The notes below the pieces were generated by a model. The model did not search any database. It had not been told where the DNA came from and was given only the letters and a program-made list of their open reading frames with translations. A stretch of 64,000 bases of DNA from Haloimpatiens sp042688525. Lineage in GTDB: Bacteria > Bacillota > Clostridia > Clostridiales > Clostridiaceae. Location of the stretch: contig NZ_JBHWAB010000001.1 in NCBI RefSeq assembly GCF_042688525.2, positions 1,736,001 through 1,800,000 of the forward strand, given 5' to 3'. The translations under genes were made by a program, and so were the position numbers. Positions 50,512 through 58,740 of the stretch are shown here, piece after piece (positions within the stretch are counted from its first letter, which is position 1; the number at the start of each line of letters is the position of its first letter).

Positions 50512-51159
50512 CTAATAAATTCTTTTATAAAGATCCTTCGGTTTTAGATTATTTTTTTTAGCCATGGATTTCCACCCCATATTTGCAGCAGTTTTAAATA
50601 AAAACTTAGGCATCTTTGGACTTACAAGTATATTATTCATAGGAGTAGTTGACTCATTTTCAATATCTTTTTTTAGAGATAAGAAAGCGGTATATATAGG
50701 TCTTTTCATACGAGAATTTATCGGCATATTTTTAGAACCTCCCATAAATTCACCACCACCTATACCTATACCAAAACGCCAATTAAAGTTTATTCTTTTG
50801 GAGTAGTTTTTCAAAATATTAAGGGCTGTTCTATTTTGAGTTCCTTCTAAAAAACCACAATTGACTAATCCGTACATACCAATTCTTGTATTATTTTTTT
50901 CTTTAATGAAATCTTCAAAAGTAGCCATAAATTCCAGCATAATACTTGGAAAACAATCTGCATATAAAGGAGATGTAAAAATAATTTTATCAAAGGATAG
51001 AATTTCATTTAATAAATTTTTATTTTTCAAAAGATTGCCTACAAAGTATTCTTTTATTTCAATATCAGTATCTAATAGTTTTGTTAATTCACGTACAAGA
51101 TAGCTAGAGTTACTTCTTTCTTTCCTAGGGCTTCCATTTATAATACATAAATTAATCAT
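50512..51159 (-). CDS. NAD(P)H-dependent oxidoreductase, flavodoxin-like fold
   Basis: This 215-residue FMN protein begins LCIINGSPRKERSNSSYLV (phosphate loop GSPRKERSN) and has IIFTSPLYADCFPSIMLEF near 70-90 and IGMYGLVNCGFLEG near 108, the elements of the flavodoxin_2/NADPH-FMN group. No cysteine cluster is present. It is read from the minus strand 16 bases after the upstream flavodoxin gene and shares its promoter. The TetR gene across the divergent spacer probably represses both. The electron acceptor is unknown. Confidence 0.85.
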   Translation of the reverse strand: MINLCIINGSPRKERSNSSYLVRELTKLLDTDIEIKEYFVGNLLKNKNLLNEILSFDKIIFTSPLYADCFPSIMLEFMATFEDFIKEKNNTRIGMYGLVNCGFLEGTQNRTALNILKNYSKRINFNWRFGIGIGGGEFMGGSKNMPINSRMKRPIYTAFLSLKKDIENESTTPMNNILVSPKMPKFLFKTAANMGWKSMAKKNNLKPKDLYKRIY

Positions 51160-51175
51160 AAAAATAACCTACTTT

Positions 51176-51685
51176 CTATAGATTTTTTAATATTGTTTTA
51201 GCTTCTGATATATCTTTAATTATATAAGTTTCATATTCATGAACACATAAGTTGATAGCATTCCCTTTAACTAATTCTTTAAAGGTTTCTTCTTCATCAG
51301 GAGTAACATCTTTTCCGTATCCTAAAACTATGAGTTTAAGATGTTTATAATAACGTGGAAGATGATGAAGTTCACCATTAACAGTTTGAAAAAAAGGTAG
51401 AAGAATTCCTATAGACCTATCAATAACATTTTTTACATAAGAACTGTAGCATCCGTATTTTATTTCAGTGATAATTACAAATGTACCATTTTCTAAAATA
51501 TATTTAGGCATTTCAGTGTAAGCATCTTCTATAATACATTTACCAGGAGTTTTAACCCAACAATTAAAGCAGCCTAAACAGGGTTTAATATTATCTATTT
51601 CTTTTGAAAATACTTTAGAGTTAGGTGGTAGTAATGATATAAATTCACTTGAATCTTCAACACTTAAATCATGAACTAATAACAT
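51176..51685 (-). CDS. Flavodoxin-family protein with Cys cluster, atypical N-terminus
   Basis: This 169-residue protein has PCLGCFNCWVKTPGKCIIED near 35-53, the cysteine pattern of iron-sulfur flavoproteins, then ENGTFVIITEIKYGCYSSYVKNVIDR near 65-90. It lacks the usual opening beta strand and GSPR phosphate loop, starting instead MLLVHDLSVEDSSEF, so FMN binding may depend on its partner. AAGGAGG precedes the ATG on the minus strand, and the repeated operator region lies just upstream. It forms an operon with the next flavoprotein gene. It could be a shortened form of the family. Confidence 0.7.
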   Translation of the reverse strand: MLLVHDLSVEDSSEFISLLPPNSKVFSKEIDNIKPCLGCFNCWVKTPGKCIIEDAYTEMPKYILENGTFVIITEIKYGCYSSYVKNVIDRSIGILLPFFQTVNGELHHLPRYYKHLKLIVLGYGKDVTPDEEETFKELVKGNAINLCVHEYETYIIKDISEAKTILKNL

Positions 51686-51777
51686 GGAAATCCTCCTTTA
51701 CATTTATATTCATATTGGGGTTTATATTAATAATAAACTAATGTTTTAAGTGTAAACATTGGTTGTAATAGCATTAA

Positions 51778-51845
51778 GTTTACAGTGTCAACATAATAGT
51801 ATAATATCATGATATGTTTACAGTGTCAACATACTGTGATATTAT
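51778..51845. promoter_or_regulatory. Divergent promoters with two identical 18-bp operators
   Basis: GTTTACAGTGTCAACATA occurs twice, at 51778-51795 and 51816-51833. Each contains the palindrome TTTACA-G-TGTCAA. On the minus strand each begins TTGACA, and the second gives TTGACA-17-TATTAT toward the flavoprotein genes. On the plus strand TTTACA (51817-51822)-17-TATTAT (51840-51845) faces the TetR gene. A TetR dimer at each repeat would block both directions. Confidence 0.75.
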
Positions 51846-51886
51846 ATTATTAAATATTAGCTAGATTTTTGAAAAGAGGGTTTTAA

Positions 51887-52480
51887 ATGCAAAAAGATAA
51901 ATATCATCATGGTGATTTGAAGGAAAGTCTTATAAAAAATGGACTAAAATTATTTAATGAAGTGGGTGCAGAAAAATTTTCAATTAGAAAAGTGGCAAGT
52001 TTGTGTAATGTGAGTCATGCTGCACCATACAAGCATTTTAAAAATAAAGAAGAACTTATTAATGCAATATCAGAGTATGTGTTTAATAACTTTAAAGATT
52101 CTTTAAATGAAGTGGCAGAAAAGTATAAAGATGATCCATATGAAAGAATTATAGAACTTGGAAAGCAATATGTTTGGTTTATGGTGGAAAATCCAGATTA
52201 TTTGAAATTTGCTTTTTTAACAAAAAATGAATCTATAACAGTTATAGAAGAAACTGAACTTGAAAGCAGAGAAGATAATGCATTTAATGTATTTGAAAAT
52301 TGTGCACTTGATTTTTTAAAAAGTATAAATGTGAAAAAAGAAGAATATAATCAAGATATAATTGCTATGTGGTCAATGGTACATGGACTTGCAACTATGC
52401 TAGCATATAATACATTTTCATATGAAGGCTGCTATCTTGAATTAGTTGAAAATATATTACGAAAGAATCTTAAATTTTAA
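51887..52480 (+). CDS. TetR family transcriptional regulator
   Basis: This 197-residue regulator has an N-terminal helix-turn-helix: LKESLIKNGLKLFNEVGAEK then FSIRKVASLCNVSHAAPYKHFKNKEELINAI. The C-terminal ligand domain has YVWFMVENPDYLKFAFL and IIAMWSMVHGLATML. AGAGGG precedes the ATG. It faces the two flavoprotein genes across a shared operator region, so it likely represses them and itself. Its stop codon touches the first bases of a partial foldback element copy. Confidence 0.9.
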   Translation: MQKDKYHHGDLKESLIKNGLKLFNEVGAEKFSIRKVASLCNVSHAAPYKHFKNKEELINAISEYVFNNFKDSLNEVAEKYKDDPYERIIELGKQYVWFMVENPDYLKFAFLTKNESITVIEETELESREDNAFNVFENCALDFLKSINVKKEEYNQDIIAMWSMVHGLATMLAYNTFSYEGCYLELVENILRKNLKF

Positions 52481-52481
52481 A

Positions 52482-52517
52482 TTCAACTTTTGCAGGTAAA
52501 GACAGTTGCTGTGGGGA
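52482..52517 (-). mobile_element. Partial copy D of the foldback element (one end only)
   Basis: TTCAACTTTTGCAGG and GCTGTGGGGAAAATG match the right-end sequence of the 257-bp element in inverse orientation. The rest of the element is missing. It begins two bases after the TetR stop codon. Confidence 0.6.
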
Positions 52518-52583
52518 AAATGTTATAATGAAGTATGACAAAATAGTAAAAAATAGACATTTGCTATATGGAGGGGATAAATT

Positions 52584-53315
52584 ATGGATTGGATTACAAA
52601 GGAAAGCGATAATTATATTTTTAATTATCATACAGGTTCTATTGCGGAAAAGGAAATAAAAAAAATAATTAGTTTGCAGGAAACTTGTTATGATTTTATT
52701 TGTAATTGTTTAAATGTAAAAATGAATATTAAAATTAAATACTATCTATGTGAATCTTCTATAGAAGTTGGTGAATTGTATGGAGACAATGAGCCGTGCA
52801 ACGGTTTTGCGAGAAAACCAAATGAAATATATGCTGTATATAATGATAAAATTAAATGCATTGGGTTTCATGAAGATGCACATATAATATCATATAATGT
52901 AGCAATACCTCCTCAAACATTTATAAGAGAAGGAGTAGCAATGTTTTTTGACAAAGTGTCCTTGAAAATACCTAATTACATTTGGGTAAAATTTTTTATT
53001 GATAATAATATGTATGTAAATATACAAGAATTAATAATTAATGAAATTTTTTATAAATACAGTGATTTAATTACGTATCCTATTGCAGGGTCATTTATAG
53101 AATATCTTATTACAATGTATGGTATAGAGAAATTTAAAATATTTTATGGTTCACTAAAGGAAGATAATTTTGAAACAAATTTTCTTCAAATATTTAAAAT
53201 ATCATTACCTAGTGCGAATAGAAAATTTATTAAATATATTAACAGTATAGGAAACAATGATACTATTTTTAATATGATAAAAAGTGAATTAGAAGAAAGA
53301 AATCTTTTTAAATAA
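52584..53315 (+). CDS. Orphan zinc metallopeptidase-like protein (HExxH)
   Basis: This 243-residue protein contains HEDAH at residues 96-100, in GFHEDAHIIS, an HExxH zinc motif. A following glutamate, in IREGVAMFF about 16 residues later, fits the gluzincin (Peptidase_MA) arrangement. No signal peptide, propeptide or membrane helix is seen, so it would act in the cytosol. The ends are rich in Lys and Ile/Asn helices. The ATG has GGAGGGG. It is a single gene between a foldback remnant and a strong terminator. Family membership is inferred from the motif, and activity is untested. Confidence 0.65.
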   Translation: MDWITKESDNYIFNYHTGSIAEKEIKKIISLQETCYDFICNCLNVKMNIKIKYYLCESSIEVGELYGDNEPCNGFARKPNEIYAVYNDKIKCIGFHEDAHIISYNVAIPPQTFIREGVAMFFDKVSLKIPNYIWVKFFIDNNMYVNIQELIINEIFYKYSDLITYPIAGSFIEYLITMYGIEKFKIFYGSLKEDNFETNFLQIFKISLPSANRKFIKYINSIGNNDTIFNMIKSELEERNLFK

Positions 53316-53356
53316 TAGAAATTGAAAAAGTTATTTTATAAGAATAATACAGTTAT

Positions 53357-53386
53357 AATTCCTCAAACTTGGGTTTGAGGAATTTT
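53357..53386 (+). terminator. Terminator after the metallopeptidase-like gene
   Basis: AATTCCTCAAAC (53357-53368) and GTTTGAGGAATT (53373-53384) pair perfectly around TTGG, followed by TT. Confidence 0.85.
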
Positions 53387-53533
53387 CGTTTGAGATGGTA
53401 CAATAAATTAAATCAATTACCATAAGTGATTAAAAAAAGCTATGAAACTAAAAAATGTCTTTATCATATTATAATAGTGTAAGAGATTTTAAAATTACAA
53501 TTATGTTTATAATATGAAGGGAAGTAATATTAT

Positions 53534-55114
53534 ATGAGTAGTATAGAAGAAATACCTGCTCAAAATTTTGAAGTAGATAAAAAAGTAATGAATCAAATTG
53601 GTAAACAATTTGAATTTAAAGATTTGACAATCAATAGTAGTCAAACAATTAAACTTTTTTTAAATATAGTTAAAAATATGATTATTATGAATATAGATAA
53701 TTCAAATTTAGAAATTACAGAAACAGTAATTTCTATCAGTGGACTTTCTGCTTTAACTAAATATCATATGTATGAAGATAATTATCATAATCATATTGAA
53801 TTTATCACAGATAATGAAGGCATGTATAGTTTTAAATTAGATTTATCAAAAACACATTTAATATTTATTCAAACTGATACTTCCACAATATATTTAACAG
53901 AAGATGGGTGGAGCGATGAATCTATTGGAAGTTGGAATCCTGAAACTAGACTTGCAACTATTAAAGAGAAAGTTTATGATACTATAGAAATTGATGTAGA
54001 TAATGTTATAGTAGATGGAAATAATAATGAATTAATAGGTTCAGATTATGGAAATGGAATTTTTATCAATGAAAAACAAAATGTAACTATAACAAGATTT
54101 AAAATATCACATTTTACAAATGCAATTTTTGGACAAAGGTGTTTTAATATACAAATAAAAGATAATGATATAAATTATAATACAAATGATGGAGTTTATT
54201 TATTTAATTGTTATTATAACGATTTAAGACAAAATACTATATCTTCAAATTCAAATGATGGAATTTGGCTTTCAAATTGTCATTATACTAAAATAAATGA
54301 TAATGGATTGAATAACAATAATGATGATGGAATTTGGCTAGCTGATAGTCATAATATAGAGATAATAGATAATAAATTAAATTCAAATAGATATAGTTCG
54401 GTTTGGTTAACTCATTGTTCCAATATTAAAGTTGAAAGTAATATAACATCTAATAGTGTTTACTATGCAATAAAATTATATTTTTGTATAGAAAGTGCAG
54501 TTTTGAATAATTATATTTTGGGAAATCAATATGATGGAGTGGAAGTATACTTTTCTACTAACAGTAAAATTCAAAATAATATAATTGATAATAATAGATA
54601 TTCAGGAATTAGATTTTATAGTTCAAATTCAAATAAAGTTAAAAATAATAAAATATGTAATAATAGATATGGTATAACATTGTACTATTCTTGTGATAAT
54701 AAGATATTAGAAAATCGAATTAATTCAAATATTAATAATGGAATATATTCATACAATGAATGTATTAACAATCAAATAATTAATAATGAAATTTTTGATA
54801 ATAATAATGGATTATATTTGGTATATTCGCATTATAACAAACTTGAGAGAAATGATATAAATAATAATTCAAATTATGGTATATATATTTCAAAATGTAG
54901 TTTTAATAAAATATACAATAATAATTTTATTAAGAACTTTAATCATGCTGGAGATTTTGATGGATATAATGCATTTAATATTGAAAAACCATATGGTGGA
55001 AACTATTGGGATACTTGGACAGAACCAGATGATAATGATGATGGCTTTGTAGATATTCCATATAAAATTGAAGGTGGAAATGAAGATAAATTACCGTTGA
55101 CTAAACCTATATAA
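53534..55114 (+). CDS. Right-handed beta-helix (NosD-like/PbH1 repeat) protein
   Basis: This 526-residue protein has an N-terminal domain of about 160 residues and then about fourteen parallel beta-helix rungs of some 22-23 residues. Typical repeat elements are DGIWLSNCHYTKINDN, DGIWLADSHNIEIIDN and YGITLYYSCDNKILEN. The fold is capped by GGNYWDTW with a D-rich calcium-like loop (EPDDNDDGFVD) and PYKIEGGNEDKLPL, the usual NosD-type ending. Most relatives are exported, but no signal peptide, membrane helix or sorting motif is present here. Asn content is very high. Function (polysaccharide binding, lyase or scaffold) is not shown. Confidence 0.82.
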   Translation: MSSIEEIPAQNFEVDKKVMNQIGKQFEFKDLTINSSQTIKLFLNIVKNMIIMNIDNSNLEITETVISISGLSALTKYHMYEDNYHNHIEFITDNEGMYSFKLDLSKTHLIFIQTDTSTIYLTEDGWSDESIGSWNPETRLATIKEKVYDTIEIDVDNVIVDGNNNELIGSDYGNGIFINEKQNVTITRFKISHFTNAIFGQRCFNIQIKDNDINYNTNDGVYLFNCYYNDLRQNTISSNSNDGIWLSNCHYTKINDNGLNNNNDDGIWLADSHNIEIIDNKLNSNRYSSVWLTHCSNIKVESNITSNSVYYAIKLYFCIESAVLNNYILGNQYDGVEVYFSTNSKIQNNIIDNNRYSGIRFYSSNSNKVKNNKICNNRYGITLYYSCDNKILENRINSNINNGIYSYNECINNQIINNEIFDNNNGLYLVYSHYNKLERNDINNNSNYGIYISKCSFNKIYNNNFIKNFNHAGDFDGYNAFNIEKPYGGNYWDTWTEPDDNDDGFVDIPYKIEGGNEDKLPLTKPI

Positions 55115-55122
55115 AATATAGT

Positions 55123-55155
55123 ATTAAGCCATTCGCAGGAATGGCTTAATTTTTA
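55123..55155 (+). terminator. Terminator after the beta-helix gene
   Basis: ATTAAGCCATTC (55123-55134) and GAATGGCTTAAT (55139-55150) pair perfectly around GCAG, followed by T5. Confidence 0.88.
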
Positions 55156-55208
55156 TAGTAATATATGCTATTATTTATAAAGAGAATAGTTATATAAAGG
55201 AGTTTATT

Positions 55209-55784
55209 ATGAAAAGCATTTTTTTAGATACAGAAACTACAGGATTTGCACCTGGTCAAATAGCTCAACTTACCTATATAATCGAGGAAAATAAAAAACT
55301 AGTTGGAGTAAAAAATTATTTTTTTACAGTAGAAACTATGGGAATACAAGCACAACGGGTTCATGGGTTTAGTATTGAGAAATTAACAGTTTTGTCTAAG
55401 GGCAAGAGATTTGAAAATTCATTTAGTGAAATAAATAATGATATGAAGGGTGCTGTTTTTATTGCACATAATGTTAAATTTGATAGAAAATTTGTTGAAG
55501 CAGAATTTAATAGATTAAATAAAGATTTAGGTGCTAAAAATTATTTTTGCACTATGGAGTATTTTAAGGATATTTTAAAAATTCCAGCTAAACGAGGAAA
55601 AGGGTATAAAAATCCTAGAGTAGAAGAGGTAATGGAATTTTATAATATTAATCCTGCTGAAGTTTTAGATAAAACAAGAGAATTATTTAAATGTGATAAG
55701 GTAACTTTTCATGATGCTAGATATGATACAGTAGCGATGTATATGTGTTGTTTAAAATCTAGAAATCGAAAAGTTGCTATATAA
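55209..55784 (+). CDS. 3'-5' exonuclease, DEDDh family
   Basis: This 191-residue protein has the DEDD motifs. Exo I is FLDTETTGFAPGQ with D7 and E9. Exo II is FIAHNVKFDRKFVEAEF with D near 94. Exo III is FHDARYDTVAMYM with H near 166 and D near 171. The H-x4-D spacing places it in the DEDDh group, with the DNA polymerase III epsilon-like and DinG-like exonucleases. No polymerase domain is attached. AAAGGAG precedes the ATG. A role in DNA or RNA trimming is likely. It is a single gene. Confidence 0.9.
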   Translation: MKSIFLDTETTGFAPGQIAQLTYIIEENKKLVGVKNYFFTVETMGIQAQRVHGFSIEKLTVLSKGKRFENSFSEINNDMKGAVFIAHNVKFDRKFVEAEFNRLNKDLGAKNYFCTMEYFKDILKIPAKRGKGYKNPRVEEVMEFYNINPAEVLDKTRELFKCDKVTFHDARYDTVAMYMCCLKSRNRKVAI

Positions 55785-55803
55785 GAAAATTAGATAAACA
55801 AGA

Positions 55804-55832
55804 AAACAATAGTTATTGAATTTAAAATAGCT
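55804..55832 (+). pseudogene. Very short DUF1703-type gene fragment
   Basis: CAATAGTTATTGAATTTAAA and the following ATAGCTA are identical over about 27 bases to 43511-43537, the VIEFKIA catalytic segment of the remnant there. The segment runs straight into a terminator hairpin. Chance identity in AT-rich DNA is unlikely but not excluded. Confidence 0.4.
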
Positions 55833-55872
55833 AGGTATTTGTATTATAATACGATTACCTAGCTAGTTTTTT
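55828..55872 (+). terminator. Terminator after the exonuclease gene
   Basis: TAGCTAGGTA (55828-55837) and TACCTAGCTA (55856-55865) pair perfectly. The loop holds TATTATAATA. T6 follows. Confidence 0.85.
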
Positions 55873-55914
55873 AATTTTTAAGGAAGTTAAAAAGATAAAA
55901 TAATATTTAATAGT

Positions 55915-56403
55915 TTATTTTGTTTGCTTTTGTTGATTTTGAGCCTTATTTTCTGATTGAGCTTGATTTTGATTTTGTTGTTGATTTTGTTGTTGATTTT
56001 GAGCCATATTTTGCGGTTGATTTTGGCCCATATTTTGTTGTTGATTGCCTTGTTTAAAATTATTTATCATTTCAGGGAGTTTATTTACTAAGTCACCCAT
56101 GACATTATTATTTGATGTATTATTAGCATTACCTTGTTGATTTACTGGAAGCATAGAAACAGAATCTTTATCAATAACTACAACAGAATTAGTTGATATT
56201 TTAGCTCCTAAACCAACTCCAGCTCCTTCATTTGTAGTAACAGGGACTTTTTTAGTTGTTCCACTTCCATAACCTAGTGAAACTGATAGAACAGGAACTA
56301 AAGTTTTATTAGCTACATTAACAGGAGTACCCATAACAGACTCTGTTTTTACAAAGTTTTGTAAATCTGTGAATAAGGTATCGAGATTTTGAGTATCTTG
56401 CAT
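55915..56403 (-). CDS. gerW: GerW family sporulation protein (YtfJ-like)
   Basis: This 162-residue protein belongs to the spore protein family needed for normal germination in Bacillus. It has TVMGTPVN-type opening (VKTESVMGTPVNVANKTLV), LSVSLGYGSG, then EGAGVGLGAKISTNSVVVID near 70-90. The C-terminal third is an extreme Gln/Asn tract (repeats of NQQQNQ and QNMAQNQ), longer and more repetitive than usual for the family. Transcribed with the upstream DUF2953 gene, a pairing typical of clostridia. It supports a spore-forming host. Confidence 0.9.
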   Translation of the reverse strand: MQDTQNLDTLFTDLQNFVKTESVMGTPVNVANKTLVPVLSVSLGYGSGTTKKVPVTTNEGAGVGLGAKISTNSVVVIDKDSVSMLPVNQQGNANNTSNNNVMGDLVNKLPEMINNFKQGNQQQNMGQNQPQNMAQNQQQNQQQNQNQAQSENKAQNQQKQTK

Positions 56404-56456
56404 AGTTATTCCTCCTTTAGTTTTTTTATTATATTAATAAATTAATATAAGCATTT

Positions 56457-57005
56457 TTATTTTTGATAAGCAATTCTATATGATTTTATATATGATGACA
56501 ATAACTTTATAATTGTTGAAGCAATATTAAGTTTTATAATCCCATTAACATTAAAATAATCATTTTCTGTAACGAAATTTGGATTGTTTTGTATATTTCT
56601 TAAATCTATTAATTCTGTAAGTGAATTTATTATTCCATATAGTATTCCTGTTGTTGAGGGATCTCTAAATCCATAAGAAGTGTCAATATTAAGATAATAG
56701 GGTTTAATTTGTTGTAAATAATATAATTTATTTTTATTATTTAATTTTTTTGTTTTTTTGTTTTTTGCTTTTATAGGTTTTGATGATATTTTTTTATTAA
56801 ATAAATATATTGATAGAAAAATGATAGTATTTTTATTCTGTATATTTGCTTTAAATAATGGGTTTAACCAAGTTACTAGAATATGAAAATCAAGATTTTT
56901 ATCTGAATTAAACATAATTTTAAGTGGAACTACAGCTATTAAGATTAATATTATTAGAAAAATAGATAGTAAAATCCAAATTAATGCCATATTAAACATC
57001 TCCAT
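56457..57005 (-). CDS. DUF2953 family membrane-anchored protein (YtfI-like)
   Basis: This 182-residue protein has one N-terminal membrane helix (about 8-30, LIWILLSIFLIILILIAVV) followed by a soluble domain with FHILVTWLNPLFKANIQ, a Lys-rich stretch near 75-95, and the family region YGFRDPSTTGILYGIINSL near 112. DUF2953 proteins are the regular partners of the GerW-type sporulation gene, which lies 53 bases downstream on the same strand. A GGAG site precedes the ATG. The role is unknown but likely sporulation-linked. Confidence 0.85.
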   Translation of the reverse strand: MEMFNMALIWILLSIFLIILILIAVVPLKIMFNSDKNLDFHILVTWLNPLFKANIQNKNTIIFLSIYLFNKKISSKPIKAKNKKTKKLNNKNKLYYLQQIKPYYLNIDTSYGFRDPSTTGILYGIINSLTELIDLRNIQNNPNFVTENDYFNVNGIIKLNIASTIIKLLSSYIKSYRIAYQK

Positions 57006-57087
57006 TTGTATTTTGATGTTAATAGTATTGGAGATTATTAAATTAAATATTTTATAAAACTAGTGGGAAAAAAGCCTTATAATTTTT

Positions 57088-58332
57088 ATGTTAGAAAATA
57101 AAGACTTTATAGTATGGATATTGTATGATTCAATTAATGATGATGAAGTATTTAAAGATTTGAACAATTTAAGAAATAGTTTGATATTAGTTGGAATTGC
57201 AGCAGTAGTTATATGTATTTTTATAGCTTTAGTTATTGGCAAATATATATCAAAACCTATTGAAAGATTAACAGGGCTTATAGATGTTACAACTGATCTT
57301 GATTTATCAAATAATTCAGAGTATGACAATATGTTGAAATTTAAGGATGAAACAGGAACTATGGTACGAGCTATTGCTAAGATGAGAAAAGTACTTAGAA
57401 ATATAGTATGTGACCTAGCGGGTAATTCAAAAGAAGTTTTTACATATTCAAAAGAACTAATGAATTCTATTGGAGAAGCATCTGCATCTATAGATGAAAT
57501 ATCAAAAACTGTAGATCAACTTGCTGCAGGGTCAGTAGAACAGGCAGAAAGTGCTCAGAAAGGAACAAATAAACTTAATATATTTGCTGAAAAAATTGAA
57601 GATGTTGTTGCAAGCACAAAATTAATGGAACAATATTCAAGCGAAACAATAATGGCTAATCAAGAATGTCTTGAATCAATTAATGACTTACAAAATAAAT
57701 TTAGTGAAAATAATAATATGATAGTTGAGGTTGGAAATAATGTCGATAAATTATCTAATCAATCAAATCAAATCAATGATATAGTTAAAACTATAGGAGC
57801 TATAGCAGAACAAACTAATCTTTTAGCTTTAAATGCAGCTATTGAGGCTGCTAGAGCGGGAGAACATGGTAGAGGATTTTCTGTTGTGGCGGATGAGATT
57901 AGAAAGCTTTCCGAACAAACATCTAATTCCACTATAGAAATATCAAAAATAGTTAGTGATATAGATAATGGTATTTCTTTAACAAAAGGAACAATGGATT
58001 CAGCTAAAGTAATTAATGATGATACCAATGAAGTATTGGAAAATACTACGATGATTTTTGATAAGATAGATGCAATATTAGCAAAAACTGTTGAACAAAT
58101 TGAGAAAGTTTTTGAAAATGTTCAAAGAATTGATACAGATAAAGAAGAAATTTTGTCATCAATTGAAGAAATATCATCTATTTCACAAGAATCAGCAGCA
58201 GCAACAGAAGAAATCTCATCTTCAATTACATCTGAATCTAGTGTATTTGAAAATGTATTGAAAACATCCCAAGAGCTTGAGAAGTTAGCTGGAAAATTGG
58301 ATAGCATAGTTAATGAATTTAATATACGTTAA
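57088..58332 (+). pseudogene. Methyl-accepting chemotaxis protein, N-terminally truncated
   Basis: The 414-codon frame starts inside the last part of the sensor domain (FIVWILYDSINDDEVFKDL). It keeps the second membrane helix (about 30-52), HAMP (53-105) and a full signalling domain with the tip IAEQTNLLALNAAIEAARAG near 233-252 and GRGFSVVADEIRKLSEQT. The first helix and almost all of the ligand domain (some 250 residues) are missing. ATG 57088 has no ribosome site and a stop lies 26 bases upstream. It is most probably a deletion product. A cytosolic-end signalling stub could only be made if a start upstream is used. Confidence 0.75.
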
Positions 58333-58403
58333 AATGTGTATTTAAGAATTATATCTAAGAAATCTATGGATAGATTAAGAAACGATACGTACAGTATTGT
58401 ATG

Positions 58404-58442
58404 AGAGACGACGGTTAATTATCGTCTCTTATCCTATTTTTT
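58404..58442. terminator. Terminator after the chemotaxis gene
   Basis: AGAGACGA (58404-58411) and TCGTCTCT (58422-58429) pair around a 10-base loop, followed by a T-rich tail. Confidence 0.8.
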
Positions 58443-58483
58443 TGTGATAAAATTTCAGGGCAGTACTTAAGTATAATTTATAA

Positions 58484-58740
58484 TTGAACTTTTGTAGTAA
58501 AAAAATACTGTTTAGCGAAGGGAAATGATATATTGCGTAAGAAACATTTGAACAAAGTTTACAAGTTCTTAGCTTTACGAATTTGGACAAAGTTATTTTT
58601 TAATTACTGATTCCTACGGAATATTAATTAAAAAATCTTTTTTCAATATGAGTAAAGCTTAGAACTTGTTACTGAAGTGAAAGGTTTCTAAGCAAGATAT
58701 CATTTCCCGTAGCGGTGTTTTTTTACCTGCGAAAGTTGAG
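58484..58740 (+). mobile_element. Foldback MITE-like element, full copy C (257 bp)
   Basis: This copy is in the same orientation as copy A. It begins TTGAACTTTTGTAG and ends CTGCGAAAGTTGAG. The direct repeat TTTATAA flanks it (58477-58483 and 58741-58747). It lies at the 3' end of the minus-strand HxlR-type gene and supplies its last residues and stop codon. It has no ORF of its own. Confidence 0.87.

Noticed and set aside
53534..55114. Repeat-rich DNA in the beta-helix gene as a possible CRISPR or tandem repeat array
   Set aside because: The repeats are diverged at DNA level, in frame and explained by protein rungs of 22-23 residues.
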